The notes beneath the pieces are model-generated. The model ran no database searches. It was given only the letters and a program-made list of their open reading frames with translations, and was not told where the DNA came from. Shown here piece after piece: positions 1-10,597 of a stretch of DNA of 50,628 nucleotides (position 1 is its first letter; the number at the start of each line of letters is the position of its first letter). The stretch is from Hyphochytrium catenoides (Eukaryota > Sar > Hyphochytriomycetes > Hyphochytriales > Hyphochytriaceae). The stretch covers positions 1-50,628 of the forward strand of contig FLMG01002915.1 of the NCBI GenBank assembly GCA_900088475.1, written 5' to 3'. Position numbers and translations under genes: made by a program.

Positions 1-462
1 CTCTCTCTCTCTTCTCTTCCTATTTCTCTCACTCTGTGCCTCCAAGCCATCTCATGTCCTTTCGCCTTCCCTTCTACCAATCATTATCACGGGCTTATGA
101 AAACTCTGTTATCTGCTATCTACTAAGTGATAACCCTGAATACTGTGATCCCAGCACTTTCTGACTCCCATGCGCGCTAGCGGGTCACTAACATGAACCG
201 ACACCCCTGCTATCGAGTTGATTTTCAGCCAAAGTAAGTCTATCCTATAAAAAACGTCTCCATAGTGTTATAGTTACCCTGATGTTCATTCAGTTATGCA
301 AGAGCCTGGAAGACTATACCCTATTCTAGTCATTATCGCCACCTTAGCTCACAGAAATTGAAAATACAATAACTACTGCACTCTAGCTTTTTGATAATCA
401 CAGATAGGCATTTGATCAAGAATAGCAGTTGTTAAAGGAAGTGCCATTAGGAATATACTCAC

Positions 463-601
463 CATAGTCTCCGGGATTAGTATAGTACTGTACACTGGGA
501 GCTACTCGTACAGGCAGGAGGATGTAACGGTCAGCAAAGAGGAGGGAGGAGGAGGAGGAGGGTCCCAAGGTGCTAGCGCCTGATGATGGCCCCACCGTCA
601 T
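463..601 (-). CDS. possible first exon of a gene running off the left edge
   Basis: An ATG at 601-599 opens a 46-codon stretch rich in serine and glycine at its start, ending in a hydrophobic and tyrosine-containing segment. It runs into a good splice donor (GTGAGT) at 462, so the exon would end in phase 1. The downstream exons would lie at 1-450 on the minus strand or beyond the window, and I could not identify one with confidence. The long CT tract on the plus strand (GA on this strand) lies just upstream, where a 5' UTR would be. No family recognised. The call rests only on an ATG, an open frame and a donor. Confidence 0.3.
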
Positions 602-608
602 ACTGAGA

Positions 609-610
<2 letters not shown>

Positions 611-656
<46 letters not shown>
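611..656. repeat. (CT)n microsatellite
   Basis: An almost pure CT dinucleotide run, followed to about 740 by interrupted CT-rich sequence. It lies between the possible minus-strand exon ending near 601 and the ankyrin gene starting at 1211. Reading frames through it give only Leu-Ser or Arg-Glu repeats and were not called as genes. Confidence 0.9.
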
Positions 657-659
<3 letters not shown>

Positions 660-1003
660 CTCTCTCTCTTCTCACTGTTCCCTCTCTCTCTCCTCTCTCT
701 ATTATGTCTTTCACTCTCTCTCTCCTCGCTTCTTGCTCTCGTCGTCGTAGCTAGCCGCCGCCTCCTCCCTCTTATACTCTTCACCTTCAACTCAACTCTT
801 TCCGCACTCCTCTGCTTCTTCCTTCCTCGAGCTCGTTTAAACCTCCCTGTCCACTTGTCTGCATTTTCTCCTCTCCCTCTTCTCCTCCTGCCGTCTTCGT
901 TTGATTCTACTACTATATATATCTAAGCTGGCCTCCTCCTGTTTTCGGGATCAGCATCTTACTGATGACAGTGGGATGATGACTTGAAGAAGGAGGACCC
1001 CAG

Positions 1004-1010
1004 TATAAAA
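1004..1010 (+). promoter_or_regulatory. TATA-like box upstream of the ankyrin gene
   Basis: TATAAAA lies about 200 bases before the proposed ATG at 1211 on the same strand. It matches the classical TATA element, but this AT-containing hexamer can arise by chance and many protists do not use TATA boxes. Position is the only support. Confidence 0.25.
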
Positions 1011-1210
1011 GCAACAGCGGGAGAGAGACAGAACAGAGGAAGAGAACAGGGAAGATCTCACCACAGAACTGTTCTTATACTTGGTTGGAAGAAGGAGTTA
1101 GATGGTGGATGATGGCAGAAGAAGACAAGACGACGGGCCAGAGGACCAAAGGCACTACGTAAATTATACGGACCGTTCTCTTCTCCTCGAAAACTAGATG
1201 AGCGATAGCT

Positions 1211-2955
1211 ATGGCCAACAGCAGTAAGCGTGTGAGACAGAGCAAAGGTCCGCATCAGGCCGTCCGCACCAAGGTAATAATAGCTCTCCTATCATCATTT
1301 GGCTGCGTTGACTCTCCCCTCGGGCATAGGCACTCCCCTACCTAGCTAGCTCATCTTCTGTCCGCTTCCACCCTTCCTCTGGTGTTATCCTCCCTCTCTT
1401 CTTCTACCGCATCCCTTGCTTCTCTTCTATACACTTCTATCGTGCATCTCTCTCCTTCGGAAGTCGTATCATCTAATGGACCTTCAACACTTGTAGGAAG
1501 AGAAACGCACCGATGCCTTCGTAGGTGCGTCAAAGTTGACCCTCTCTTCTTACTCTCACTGCTCTCAAGCCTCCTCGCTCCTCTGTCTCTCTCTCTCCCT
1601 CTTTCCCACTCTATCTCCTTCTCCTCTGTCTATCACTTTCTCTTTGTATGTTGACGTCTAAGTTTGCTTTTCTCCTGATGATTTCTATCATCATCTACGA
1701 CCACCAGCCCTGTCTTCCACTTCTCACTCTTCTTCCTCTAACGACGGTCAGATGCTGTGGAGAAGAACTGGACGGAGTTCGTGCTAAAGTACCTGGCTGA
1801 GGGACAGGATATCAACGCATACGACGTACGGCCAGCACCTCATTTGCTTTGCATCCTATTACTCTATCCCTTATTACGCTATCTTATCGGTTAGCTCTAC
1901 TATTAGCAAGCCTATCTTCCGCATCGCTAGGAAAGTGTTGGAGCAACAGCATTGACCAGTTCCCTTTCGTTTCTTCTTCTTTGTTGTGCCTGGAGCACAA
2001 GCCTCTCCTCCTTCAATTTTTGCCGTGCATGTTGTGTGCTCGTCTACAGTGCCGCTCAAACTGTTTCGGCAAATGCTGCCAAGCTGTTTAGCTCTCTTTC
2101 TTTGTCCGATACCATCAATCAATCATAGAGAAAGTACATCAGCTTTCGGGGTCCTTGGACATGGTCTGACGATGGTCTCCTGCTTGTCACTTTATTCTTT
2201 TTCTCCTTTCTCAAATGGCTGAAGCGATTCGGAGCTACTGCTCTCCTGACTGCCATTCGCCGGTCTAACGCCGCGATGGTGCAGCTTCTGCTGGACAACG
2301 GAGGGGACGCCCATTGGGTAGATGTAAGGAAAAAATGAAAATACGAGCTTTTTTCATCACCTGGGAAAATGGCAAGCGGTTGCTAGCGGGAACACGTCCT
2401 TGACAGCAGAAGCAGCTTTTAGATAGATGGCTTAGGGGACATGCAAGCAGGCTGTACGAGGGGAGCGAGACAAACCAGCTAGACCAGGGAAGAGAGAGAG
2501 AGAGAGAGAAGACGGGAAAGGCCCATCGGCGGAGAGGCTGGGAACGAAGAATATGAGGCGAGAGAAGCCTATTGCTCCGTATCAGATCCGTACTCTAGTT
2601 TTTATGTTCCTTGTGGCTCTTCTTGTCTCATCTTCCTTGCGCTGCAACAACAGGACGAGGGTTGGACGCTCCTACATGAGGCAGCTCTTGCAGGAAATGT
2701 CGAGGTTCTGATGCTGCTTAAGGAGTACGGAGGGGCAGACGATACTCTTCGGACAACGGTAATTTTGATCGTTAGTATACCCTTTCCTATCTTTTATCTC
2801 GCTCTGGCGCTTGTAACAGCCTTCTGACACCTTGTTATGTCTTGGCCTCTGTGTAGGACGGCTACCGGCCGTTAGACATTGCTGTGCGCTATGGGAAGGT
2901 CGATGTGCTTGACTATCTGGCGAAGGGATTCGACCCAGATCAAGGCTATCTTTGA
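1211..2955 (+). CDS. small ankyrin-repeat protein, 6 exons, 155 aa
   Basis: Exons: 1211-1273, 1497-1524, 1752-1825, 2225-2323, 2654-2758, 2857-2955, stop TGA. All six junctions keep phase and the total is exactly 156 codons. The product is basic at the N-terminus and then forms about four ankyrin repeats. The clearest are residues around DRFGATALLTAIRRSN followed by LLLDNGGDA, and DEGWTLLHEAALAGN followed by a leucine-rich helix. The last repeat contains DGYRPLDIAVRYGKVD and the protein ends shortly after. Ankyrin repeats bind partner proteins and there is no catalytic domain, so the role is probably that of a small adaptor, like gankyrin or myotrophin in size; this is inference. Each repeat sits in its own exon. 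Exon 2 is a 28-base microexon chosen because it alone restores the phase between exons 1 and 3, and is the least certain part. The stop follows the repeats directly. Confidence 0.75.
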
Positions 2956-3515
2956 CGACGGTGATGCGAAGTGTTGCCCAGACAGACCAGAGATAAACGC
3001 CAACCCACAGTGATGTAAAGGAAAGCGAGAAGAGAGGGAAAGAAAGAGGGAAGAAAGAAAAAGAGAGAGAGAGAGAGAAAAGAGAGAGAAAGAGAAAGAA
3101 ATGACAGCAACAAACAATCTATTGGGCGATGAAATGCCATCATGGGACGCTTAATTTTGGTGTCAGTCTATTATCAATAGGTCACGTGGAGAAGACGATT
3201 ATCATGCTGGTGAAAAATATTCAGAGAGAGAGAGAGCGAGAAGGAGAGAGAGAAAGAGGCTGGAATGGGACAACGGGAGAGAAGAATATAAGAACAGAGA
3301 GGACGACAACACTTTAGTATACAGTTAATGAGCAAGCATCTCCGCCTATGAATATAAAAGGCACATTGCGTGTTTCTCATCAAGAGCAGATGTGGCAGAG
3401 ACGGCATGTAGAAAGGCTTTGGAGCTAATGGTACAATATAGCAAGGGACGAAGAAGCCTCGTGCGAGAAGTCTCTCTCTCCTTCTCTCCCTCTCTCTCTC
3501 TCTCCCCTAAGTCTA
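2956..3515. repeat. GA/CT-rich low-complexity stretch without a gene
   Basis: Interrupted GA runs occur near 3040-3105 and 3218-3260, and CT runs near 3465-3507. Open frames here are artefacts of the dinucleotide repeats (Arg-Glu or Leu-Ser strings). I see no splice-consistent coding exon. It separates the 3' end of the ankyrin gene from the minus-strand gene ending at 3516. Confidence 0.7.
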
Positions 3516-4031
3516 CTACAGGGCAGAGGTTGAAGAGAAATTGACGGTCATCGACGTCCTTCTCCTCCCTCCCTGGCAAAAAGATTCTTCTTCTTCTAAC
3601 GAAAGACAAAAGGGCGAACGGTCCGGAGATGGCAGATCTTCCACCACCTCGTTGAAGTCAAAGTGCAGTGAGTCCGAGTATAGCACAGAGTTGGGTCTGA
3701 AGAGGAAGTCATCCTGAAGAGATGTAGTCTCCACAGCGAGAGGAGACAAAGCCCAGAGAACGTGTTGCTTTACTGCCAGAGGGGACTCGAGAGACTCTCC
3801 CTGCCACGGGGAGGACGATCGTCTCCCTTCTCCGGACCCTGGCTTTTGCTTGATGGAGGGCCTGGAGTAAGCAAGGGCGGAATCTCAGTACCAATGCGGA
3901 GAGAGAGAGAGGGTTGAGAAAGAGCTACTCTCAAGCAAGAGAAGAGAAAGAAGCCAGGCCGAACTAGAAGATTAGAAAGCGGCCGTCCAAAGAGAACGAT
4001 TTGTCTCCTCTCTTTCCCTAGACCACGTCAT
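3516..4031 (-). CDS. hypothetical protein, 2 exons, 117 aa
   Basis: The main exon, 3516-3861, follows a good pyrimidine-rich acceptor and encodes a serine, proline and glutamate-rich chain with a run of four glutamates near its end, stopping with TAG. A tiny first exon, 4024-4031 (8 bases, ATG then a GT donor), restores the frame exactly (118 codons in all). No domain is recognised. The body reads like real, low-complexity acidic protein rather than a repeat artefact, but an 8-base first exon is unusual, and the true 5' end may lie elsewhere. It could also be a 3' exon of the neighbouring minus-strand gene at 4082-5534, although that gene has its own stop. Confidence 0.35.
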
Positions 4032-4081
4032 GGACTTATCCTTGTCTCCTCATCGTCTCCATCTCTCCTACTAGTGGGCTG

Positions 4082-5534
4082 TCAATACCTGGCGGAAGGC
4101 GTCTTTTTGTCGGAATCGCTGGGTTTATCATTGTATATAACCTTAAGCAGCTTCGCATGGTGATCCTCGTCCACGGTGATGTTCAAGGGCTTCTTTCTCT
4201 TCAGCAGCTGCTGTGACACTCCTCGTCTTCCTCCACCTGCTTGTCCCGACGTTGCAGAAGCGTTCTCTGTCGCTTTTCCTTTACTCTTCTTGCTTGAGTC
4301 ACTCTTTGCCCCGCTCTCCCCAACTTTTTGGGCATTCTGCTAGATTGAGAAGGCCAAGGACATGAGCGCCGTAACCAGAGACAAACGGCAGCATAACTCT
4401 TGAAAAAGAAGAGATGCGTCCAAATCATTGACGAAGAGCACGGAACCATAAGAATGGCCGCGCGACAATGGGAAAAGAATAATGTAATAAATCAAGGAGG
4501 CGGATGGTATCTCAAGGTCAACCAAAAATGCCCCAAAAGAACCGAGAGACAGAGAAAGACGGACAGACAGACGCTCAGACCAAGGAGCGGAAGGGGAAGA
4601 AGTAGAATGAGAGAGATGCAGCTCCCCCGAGGAATGAGATCTATTTGGAGCTAGCCATAGTAAGGAAGTAGGAAGAAACATATTTACCATTTGCTTGTCC
4701 AGCTTTTCTCTAAGTCTCTCTCTGAAGGCGGCACTGTTGCTTGCAATGTGAGCAGCTAGGGCTCCTGAATCTATCTTTGCCTCCACCAAAGAAGAAAGAA
4801 GAGGCCCTACTCCGGCATAATCTATCAATGAACCTTGCTTCTCTGCCCCGTCGTCTCTGCCAAGGTGCTGGCTCAGGCAGTTAAGGAGAGAGTTTGAAGA
4901 GCTCTCTTCAGCCTCTGCGTTGTTAGCACTTAGCCTCACAGAGAGAGGAGCAACCACTTCTTTGTCTCCCAGGACAAGGGCTCCAGAGAGCTGTGACGGG
5001 TTTTCTTTCATTAGCTCTGAGGCAGCCTCGGCCGCGGCACAAACATACTTCTGAAGCTCTATACCAAGACAAGATAGCGGCAAGGTGAGAACGGACGGGG
5101 TGGCCTTCTCTCACCTAAAGTTTTCCCCCCAGTCCCGCTCTGAACGCTCCTTGTGTCTCTTTCTCTCTCTTGTTCATCCTCTCTGTCACTGTTTTTCTCT
5201 CCCTAATTCTCTCTCTCTGTTTCGCTCTGTCTCAGTTTCTCTCTGTTTCTCTCTCTTTCTTGCTTTCCTTCTTTCTTTGTCCCTACCCGGTTCTTCACTT
5301 CCTGAATAAGCATCCTGACAGTAGGACGTCGTGGCCATTTCTTTTTGCCCGTGTTTTCTCCGTCTCCGTCTCTTCTTTAACCCCCTCCCTTCTAAGCCTG
5401 ATATGCTACCTACCAGCGAGGCTGGCGGCTTTCCTTTGTCTCTCCTTGCTGGAGGTAGTAGTTGATGCATCATCTTGGCGCTTGACTTGTCCCTTGTTCA
5501 CTTCACGGTTAAGCTTTCGCACATTCCGACGCAT
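4082..5534 (-). CDS. uncharacterised nuclear-type basic protein, 3 exons, 265 aa
   Basis: Exons 5414-5534, 4688-5109 and 4082-4336 join in phase (40 codons+1, 2+140 codons, 85 codons) and end with TGA. The N-terminus is very basic (MRRNVRKLNREVNKGQVKRQ) with a Ser/Thr stretch. The middle, about residues 42-180, is helical in character, with alanine-rich segments such as KYVCAAAEAASELMKEN, and contains LREKLDKQM before the second junction. The C-terminal third is lysine and serine rich (KSDSSKKSKGKA) and then has KRKKPLNITVDEDHHAKLL. Lysine clusters of this kind act as nuclear localisation signals in other proteins, so a nuclear or chromatin role is possible. I do not recognise the family. Consistent phases and non-repetitive composition make it a likely real gene. 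Confidence 0.6.
5150..5290. repeat. interrupted CT-rich tract inside an intron
   Basis: A pyrimidine-rich tract (CTCTCT, TTTCTC) lies in the first intron of the minus-strand gene at 4082-5534. Long frames through it are composed almost only of Leu, Ser and Phe and are not genes. Confidence 0.6.
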
Positions 5535-5757
5535 CGTGGAGTACCTTACGAGTGAGACACAAAGACATGAGGCTTGAGGAGGATGACACGTACAGAACCA
5601 ACATAGTGGCCTCTATATGGGTACCATATAGACTGAAGCAGCCAATGAAGGCGCGCAAAGCCAAGGTAGATAGGTAGATAAACTGCCAGCAGTAGCCAAA
5701 CGGAGAAAGACTAAGCGAAGTTTGTTTTCTAGCCGTTTGAGTCTGTGTACCCCTTAC

Positions 5758-6338
5758 CAGTGGTTCTTAATAGCATTGTCTGTTCTTCCTTTCAGTCTCT
5801 TTGCGATCTCGCTCCAGCGATTTCCTAGCTCCTTGTGGGCCTCTATCATGATGGCCTCCTCCTCCGGGGTCCAAGCCTCCTTGTTGATTGTGGGATCTAG
5901 ACAATATCAGCAGCAGTGAGCACTTTCGGAGTATATAGAACGGTGGAGACGAGTGCGGTGTATATAACGAAAGAAGAAATAAAAGATAATACCGTGAGAG
6001 CTACAGAGCTACAGGCTAAGGAGTGCCCGAGCCAGCTAGCCTTAGAAAAAGAGGAAGCATTGACGAGGGAGCAAATCTTTGAAAAGCCGCAGGGCTACGC
6101 TCAGAAAGAGAGAAAACTAAGAGAAAACAGCTAAAGCTAAAATAGGAGCTTTAGCCTGACCCAGGTGATTGTGCCACCGCTCTCTGCATTGCTTGCCACT
6201 TCTCCCTTGTATGCCAAATTCAGTGTTGATTTGCTCAGCTATCAGAGACCAGCTCTTTGTGCCGTGCTTCTTCACCAAGGCCTCTATGGCATCATCTTCT
6301 TGCCGGGTCCAAGCTCGCCGGTCAGAATGCTGACCCAT
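5758..6338 (-). CDS. R2R3-type Myb DNA-binding protein, at least 2 exons
   Basis: Exon 1 (6161-6338) starts with [20 protein letters not shown] and encodes a full Myb repeat ending [15 protein letters not shown]. Exon 2 (5758-5896) encodes the next repeat, from [19 protein letters not shown] to [11 protein letters not shown]. The join restores [13 protein letters not shown], the usual R2-R3 linker. The spaced tryptophans and the CRERWHNHL and NAIKNHW recognition-helix motifs are diagnostic of Myb proteins, which bind DNA and regulate transcription in the nucleus. The first repeat has a few extra residues (NTEFGI) before its third helix. The intron donor is GTCAGG, not the usual GTAAG or GTGAG. 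After NHW the sequence is TGGTAAGG. It can be read either as a stop directly after the tryptophan or as a strong donor to a further exon I could not find in 5535-5757. The 3' end is therefore open. Confidence 0.75.
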
Positions 6339-8666
6339 AGCGTATTCTATCCCCCAAAGAGGAGTGGGACAACTAGAGCGAGCCTAGCCGTGGAACAAAC
6401 CGCAAGACGAGGGAGAGAGACACCTCTTTTCGTCTGGTCTCTCCTCTTCCTGCCTCCTGCCTTGTTTCTTCCCCTACTCTCCCCGTTGAAAATGGTCTAC
6501 TCAGAACGTATCTTTCCTTAATGCGACTCTCTATCCTACTGCACCTCTGGATTCCTACTGCACAGCTCACTCCTCTTCGAAGGAAGAAAGGATCTATCCT
6601 CTTCTAGACTGAGTATCGGGAAGAGCTCAATAAGAGAGGGAAAAGGAGGAAGATAAGGTGGAGACTAAAGGCTAACGAAGAAGAGTCCGATGATCTCTGC
6701 ACTATATGAACCCAGAGCCCAGCACTTCTGCGTGGCTCTAGGCAAGAAGAGCAAGAGAGAGCAGTCAAGGTCCATTGGCCGCAGAGAGAAGCCGTCCTTT
6801 CATCTGTTCTCATGTGTAGCCAAGTCTGCCTCTTTCCTCTGGCTTTCTTTCTTGATCGCTCTTCCTGCAGCTGGTCATTCTCAATGGGTCTCTCAAGCTT
6901 CTCTTCCTTTCAATAGACCTCCTACATTGGATCATAGCTTCTCTCTGGCTCGCTACTTTGGGGCTCTCTGTGCTCTTCTCTCTCCCCAAGCTCATTTGCA
7001 GCTCTAGTCACCTGCTTCTGCTAGGATTTGTTAGCTGTATTTGACTGATAGGTGCTTCCTCTCACTTTTCCCTCTTCTCCTCCTTCTCTCGCTCCCTTTC
7101 TCTCTCGCTCTCTTCCCTCTCTCTCTTCTCCTCTGTCTCTGTTTTTGCATACCACCTTTGCCCCCTTCCTCTCTGCCTCCCTCTCTCTTCCCCTCTTCTC
7201 CCCCTTATAAGGCTCTCTCTCCCTCACTCTCTCTTTCTCTCTCTCTCTCGCTCTGCCTTCTCTTTCTTTCTCTCTCCCTCTCTCTCTCAGTCGGTCTCTT
7301 TCCCATTATTCTCAACTCTACTACTAAGACAAGGTGGAGAATGGCTGAACAGCTTTTGAGTGCAGCTTTGTATCTTCCCATACCCACCCACCCCAGGTTG
7401 TATCACAGAGTATAGCGCCTACTGTGTCGCTTCGTGACGGTGGGTGGGTATCTGCCACCGAGCCTCTGTCTGTCAGCCATCAGAGTTTAGGAAATATTCA
7501 AGGCCCAGAACGGCGTTCTGATCGACCCCTCAGTTCAACTCACATTCCGCATAGGTGTGACAATATCCCCAATACTGTTGACCAATACAACACACTGGGA
7601 GAAAACCAATCTGGCCCACCCCCTCCTCAATACGCGTTAGACAAATTGACCCGCCTACACGTCTTTTGTTATCTTCCTGCACACCATGACGTATATCATG
7701 AATAATGAGTCCGTTGTTTCTAAGCGAAAAGACACTTTTTAGTGCTGTGATACGCTAGCCCAAAGTGTCGGTTCGATCCTAGCCGTTAGCGACTACCTTT
7801 TCCCCTTTGTACGGTCGTACAGTTGTACAAAGCTCATTGATCCTTGGAGCTGCAGCGGGATCTCAAGAGGCACAGAGTGACTTTATAATGATCTAGGAGA
7901 AGCCTTGTGATGATGATAGAGCACTGGCATAGTGTAGCTCAAGGCTCAAGCGAACGGCGTAGTAGGACCCAAACCTAGAGGGCTGGCTTCATGGTTCTAC
8001 CTCATGGTTATACGACACATTCCTCTCTTCTGCCTTGAAGAAGAAGGGAAGAAGATGCCGTAGGAGAAAGGAGGAAGACGTCTTCCCTCATGATTTCCAC
8101 TCCTCCTCCTGGAAAGAGGAGAAGGTGTCTCTTACCTGTCTAGTTGTACCACATAAAAAATTCTACCTGTATTTATAAAGTATTATAGACCAAGGACTAC
8201 GGGCCATCTGGCCACTTAATACAGTGAATGGGGTTGCTAGCAGCTGCCGATTGAAGGGTGGATGGAGGAAGAACGAACGAAGCGGCGGTAGACCACCAGC
8301 AGCTGGAGACCACGAAGGAGGAGGATGTTGAAGTATGAAATCTCCATAATACTTCTTTTTGAAAACGCCACCACTCTTACTACTCTTCTTGTTTCTCCCT
8401 TAGCTGCAGCTGTTGTGGCTTTTGAATAATGTAGATATTTACCCTGAGTATTCAACAAGAAGAGAACAGGAGGGTAGAGTAGCGGCAGTAGTAGGCCCCC
8501 AGTACTATTCTCTGCCAGAATCATCATCGATCACTATAAGCAGCAGTACAATCACCATCCCTGCATCAGCCACAGACTTTCAATGGCGGCCCCATTATAT
8601 ATGTACGTCATAATATCATTATTACAGAAAGGAACGACGATTGGTGCCAAGTTAGTTTAGCCACTA
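6339..8666. other. gene-free or unassigned stretch
   Basis: This 2.3 kb holds CT-rich tracts (strongest at about 7060-7290), several open frames of biased composition, and unique sequence at 7300-8650 in which I could not find exons with matching phase on either strand. A frame at 7424-7705 (plus) is open for 93 codons with mixed composition but has no recognisable motif. It may hold UTRs or regulatory sequence of the Myb gene, or an unrecognised gene. Confidence 0.5.
7060..7290. repeat. CT-rich tract, interrupted
   Basis: About 230 bases almost purely C and T on the plus strand, with pure CTCTCT runs around 7205-7285. It reads as polypurine on the minus strand. There is no coding support. 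Confidence 0.8.
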
Positions 8667-9478
8667 CTACATTTGCCATCTCTTCTTCTCCTTCTTGGCC
8701 TCAAGTTCATTCTTCTTCGCTTTAAGCGTCGATGGTGTACCTACCTCCTCCTGCTGCAGCAGCACTTCTCGCCAGCAACAAGCACCATGTCTTACATTTA
8801 TTGATTGTCCATCGAAGCCTTTGATGTTGGTAGTAGCAGCACCCTCCTCCTCCTGCTGCTTTTCCATACTACTAGAAAGAACAAGTCCCAAACGAACCAG
8901 TAAGAGTCGATCATTATTATCATCATCATCGGAGGAGGAGGAAGAAGCCCCATTATTGAGTCATCCTCCTCCTCCTCCTCCTCGAGGAGCTCCTCCCACT
9001 AACTACTGCTTCTGCATTGCCTAATAACGCCATCCACCAGAAAAAGCAGGATAAGGTGTAAGATAACCTCGTCCCATCAACGTCGAGTTGAGACAGTTCA
9101 TTAATAAACTTCGGCCAGGGACATGTGCTGGCGGTGCGTGGGGGTCGTCGGTTTGGCAGTGATATTGAGCGATGATGATGCACGATGATGATCATGATGT
9201 CCTTCAGTTCCTTTTCGGAACCGCTAACGGCTATCATACACTCCGCAAGAACTGATGAGAACGGGATGTTGCTTGGATTTCTACGAGCAGCGAGAAGACA
9301 CACATCTACTATCCTTTCCTCTGTTTGTACTGTAGCTGTAGGGGTGTGACCTGGCTATCGGCTCTTTCCTGATGATGGCTCTTCCCCTTGCTGGCTCGCT
9401 TGCTCGCTCTCTCATTCCCTTTAGTCTGTCTTCTGCTCTCTCTCCTGCCCGGCCTCACCACCTCCACCTCGTCTCCAT
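8667..9478 (-). CDS. doubtful small hypothetical protein, 4 exons, about 130 aa
   Basis: A phase-consistent chain can be built: 9462-9478 (17 bases from ATG), 9068-9280, 8796-8871 and 8667-8753, giving about 131 codons with a TAG stop. The last exons read as charged helix (MEKQQEEEGAATTNIKGF, then LKAKKNELEAKKEKKRWQM), typical of a coiled-coil tail. The second exon has a plausible start (NPSNIPFSSVLAEC) but also a His/Ile run from an ATC/ATG repeat, and the region is rich in trinucleotide repeats. The acceptor of the last exon is ambiguous by three bases. No family recognised. Confidence 0.3.
8930..8992. repeat. GAG/TCC trinucleotide repeats
   Basis: Short runs of GAG (about 8932-8948) and TCC (about 8966-8985) on the plus strand. 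They fall in an intron of the doubtful minus-strand gene and create artificial Glu, Ser or Pro runs. Confidence 0.7.
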
Positions 9479-9758
9479 CTCCTTCCGCTGGTTCTCTTCT
9501 CCTCAACTCGCATACAAGGTACAGGTAGTTGCGTAGTTCCGTTCTGCCATTCGTCAGATAACATCTACTAGCCGAGGGAGCGCTGTGTCATTCAACTTAC
9601 GCGCAAGCTCCTCTTCAGTCTGCGGTTGCTACTTGGAGCTTATTGTTTCTCTACGTAGCACTTTCCTCTCCCTTATTCTGTGAGATTACATTGGGCAACT
9701 GCTGCGCAGGACGCACAATCCAGGCGGGCCCAATCGCAGGTTTATCCGGCTCCTCAAG

Positions 9759-10597
9759 ATGCTTCATAGTCTTTTGGTTGTCAATAGCGCCGGCTACGTA
9801 CTTCTTGCCAAGTACTTTGTCCCACTGAAGAACCCCGACCGAGAAGAGTGGGAGAGAGACCTGTTCAGGGAAACATCTGACCGGTGGACTCACGCGGCTG
9901 TCGAGCAAGTAGCTCTTGTCGGGTGAGAAGCCATTACATCCTTTCTCGCAAGTTCTCTTCCACCTTCGCCTGCCTCGTCCTTCTTCGTGCTGTCTGCTCG
10001 AGTCATCTCAATCTTGGTCTTTGGCTGTTTGTTGGCGCCATCGTGTAGGGAGAGTGCGGTCGTCTACAGAAAAATTGGGGACTTGCTCTTCTTTATAGCT
10101 GGTGGCGGCGAATATCAGCCTCTACTATGTGAGTATAGTGTGACTCTGGAATTGTCACCATCTCGCTCACGTCGTTGTTGTGCTACGCCTTATTCAGTGT
10201 CACATATTCTTAACACCATTGTGGAAGTCTTATCCGTGCACTTCGAGAAGAAGTTCACGGAGACTCAGCTGCTGACTCACTATCCCAAGGCCTGCGTATT
10301 GCTTGACGAAGTAGTTCAGGAGGTAGGTTGCAGGCCTGTGGCCCCCGTCATCTATCACTTCTTGCCATGCCGTTGGTGATAGTTTAGTTGGGCGGGAATG
10401 GAGCTTAGAACCTTGCCACTGAACGATCAGTCCAGTCCCTTTCCCCTCCTTGAATCATTTGCTACTAACTCAACTGCCAAAAAGCTTCAGTATTGACCTC
10501 TGCCTATTCTTGCACTTTGCAGGGCCATCTAGAGCAGACAGATATTGACCGTCTTGTAGGGCTGAGTAGGTCGAGACCAGCATTTACTGCTAAGTAA
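9759..10597 (+). CDS. coatomer subunit zeta (COPI), 4 exons, about 147 aa
   Basis: Exons 9759-9922, 10049-10128, 10198-10322 and 10523-10597 join in phase and end with TAA. The order of motifs is that of the longin fold of zeta-COP: MLHSLLVVNSAGYVLLAKYF (first strand), an ERDLF helix, then VVYRKIGDLLFFIAGGGEY, where zeta-COP has its D-L-x-F-F-V-x-G segment, then LLLSHILNTIVEVLSVHF, a helix ending ACVLLDEVVQEGHLEQTDID, and a short tail. The GG..(E)-N-E-like turn followed by L-x-x-x-L favours zeta-COP over AP sigma or mu chains. Zeta-COP is a small subunit of the coatomer that coats Golgi-to-ER vesicles. The product is slightly shorter than usual at both ends (typically about 175-180 aa), and a short upstream exon could exist because an acceptor lies just before the ATG. 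An adaptor sigma-type chain is the main alternative. Confidence 0.75.

Noticed and set aside
570-926. Long plus-strand frame of Leu and Ser
   Set aside because: It is produced by the CT microsatellite; there is no natural composition and no splice or start support.
4340-4680. Extension of the unknown gene's second exon to 4340 as one long frame
   Set aside because: A good donor at 4687 and an in-phase third exon with protein-like content fit better than the hydrophobic read-through.
7785-7805. tRNA-like GGTTCGATCC sequence
   Set aside because: The flanks do not pair as a T stem, and no acceptor or anticodon arm can be drawn upstream.
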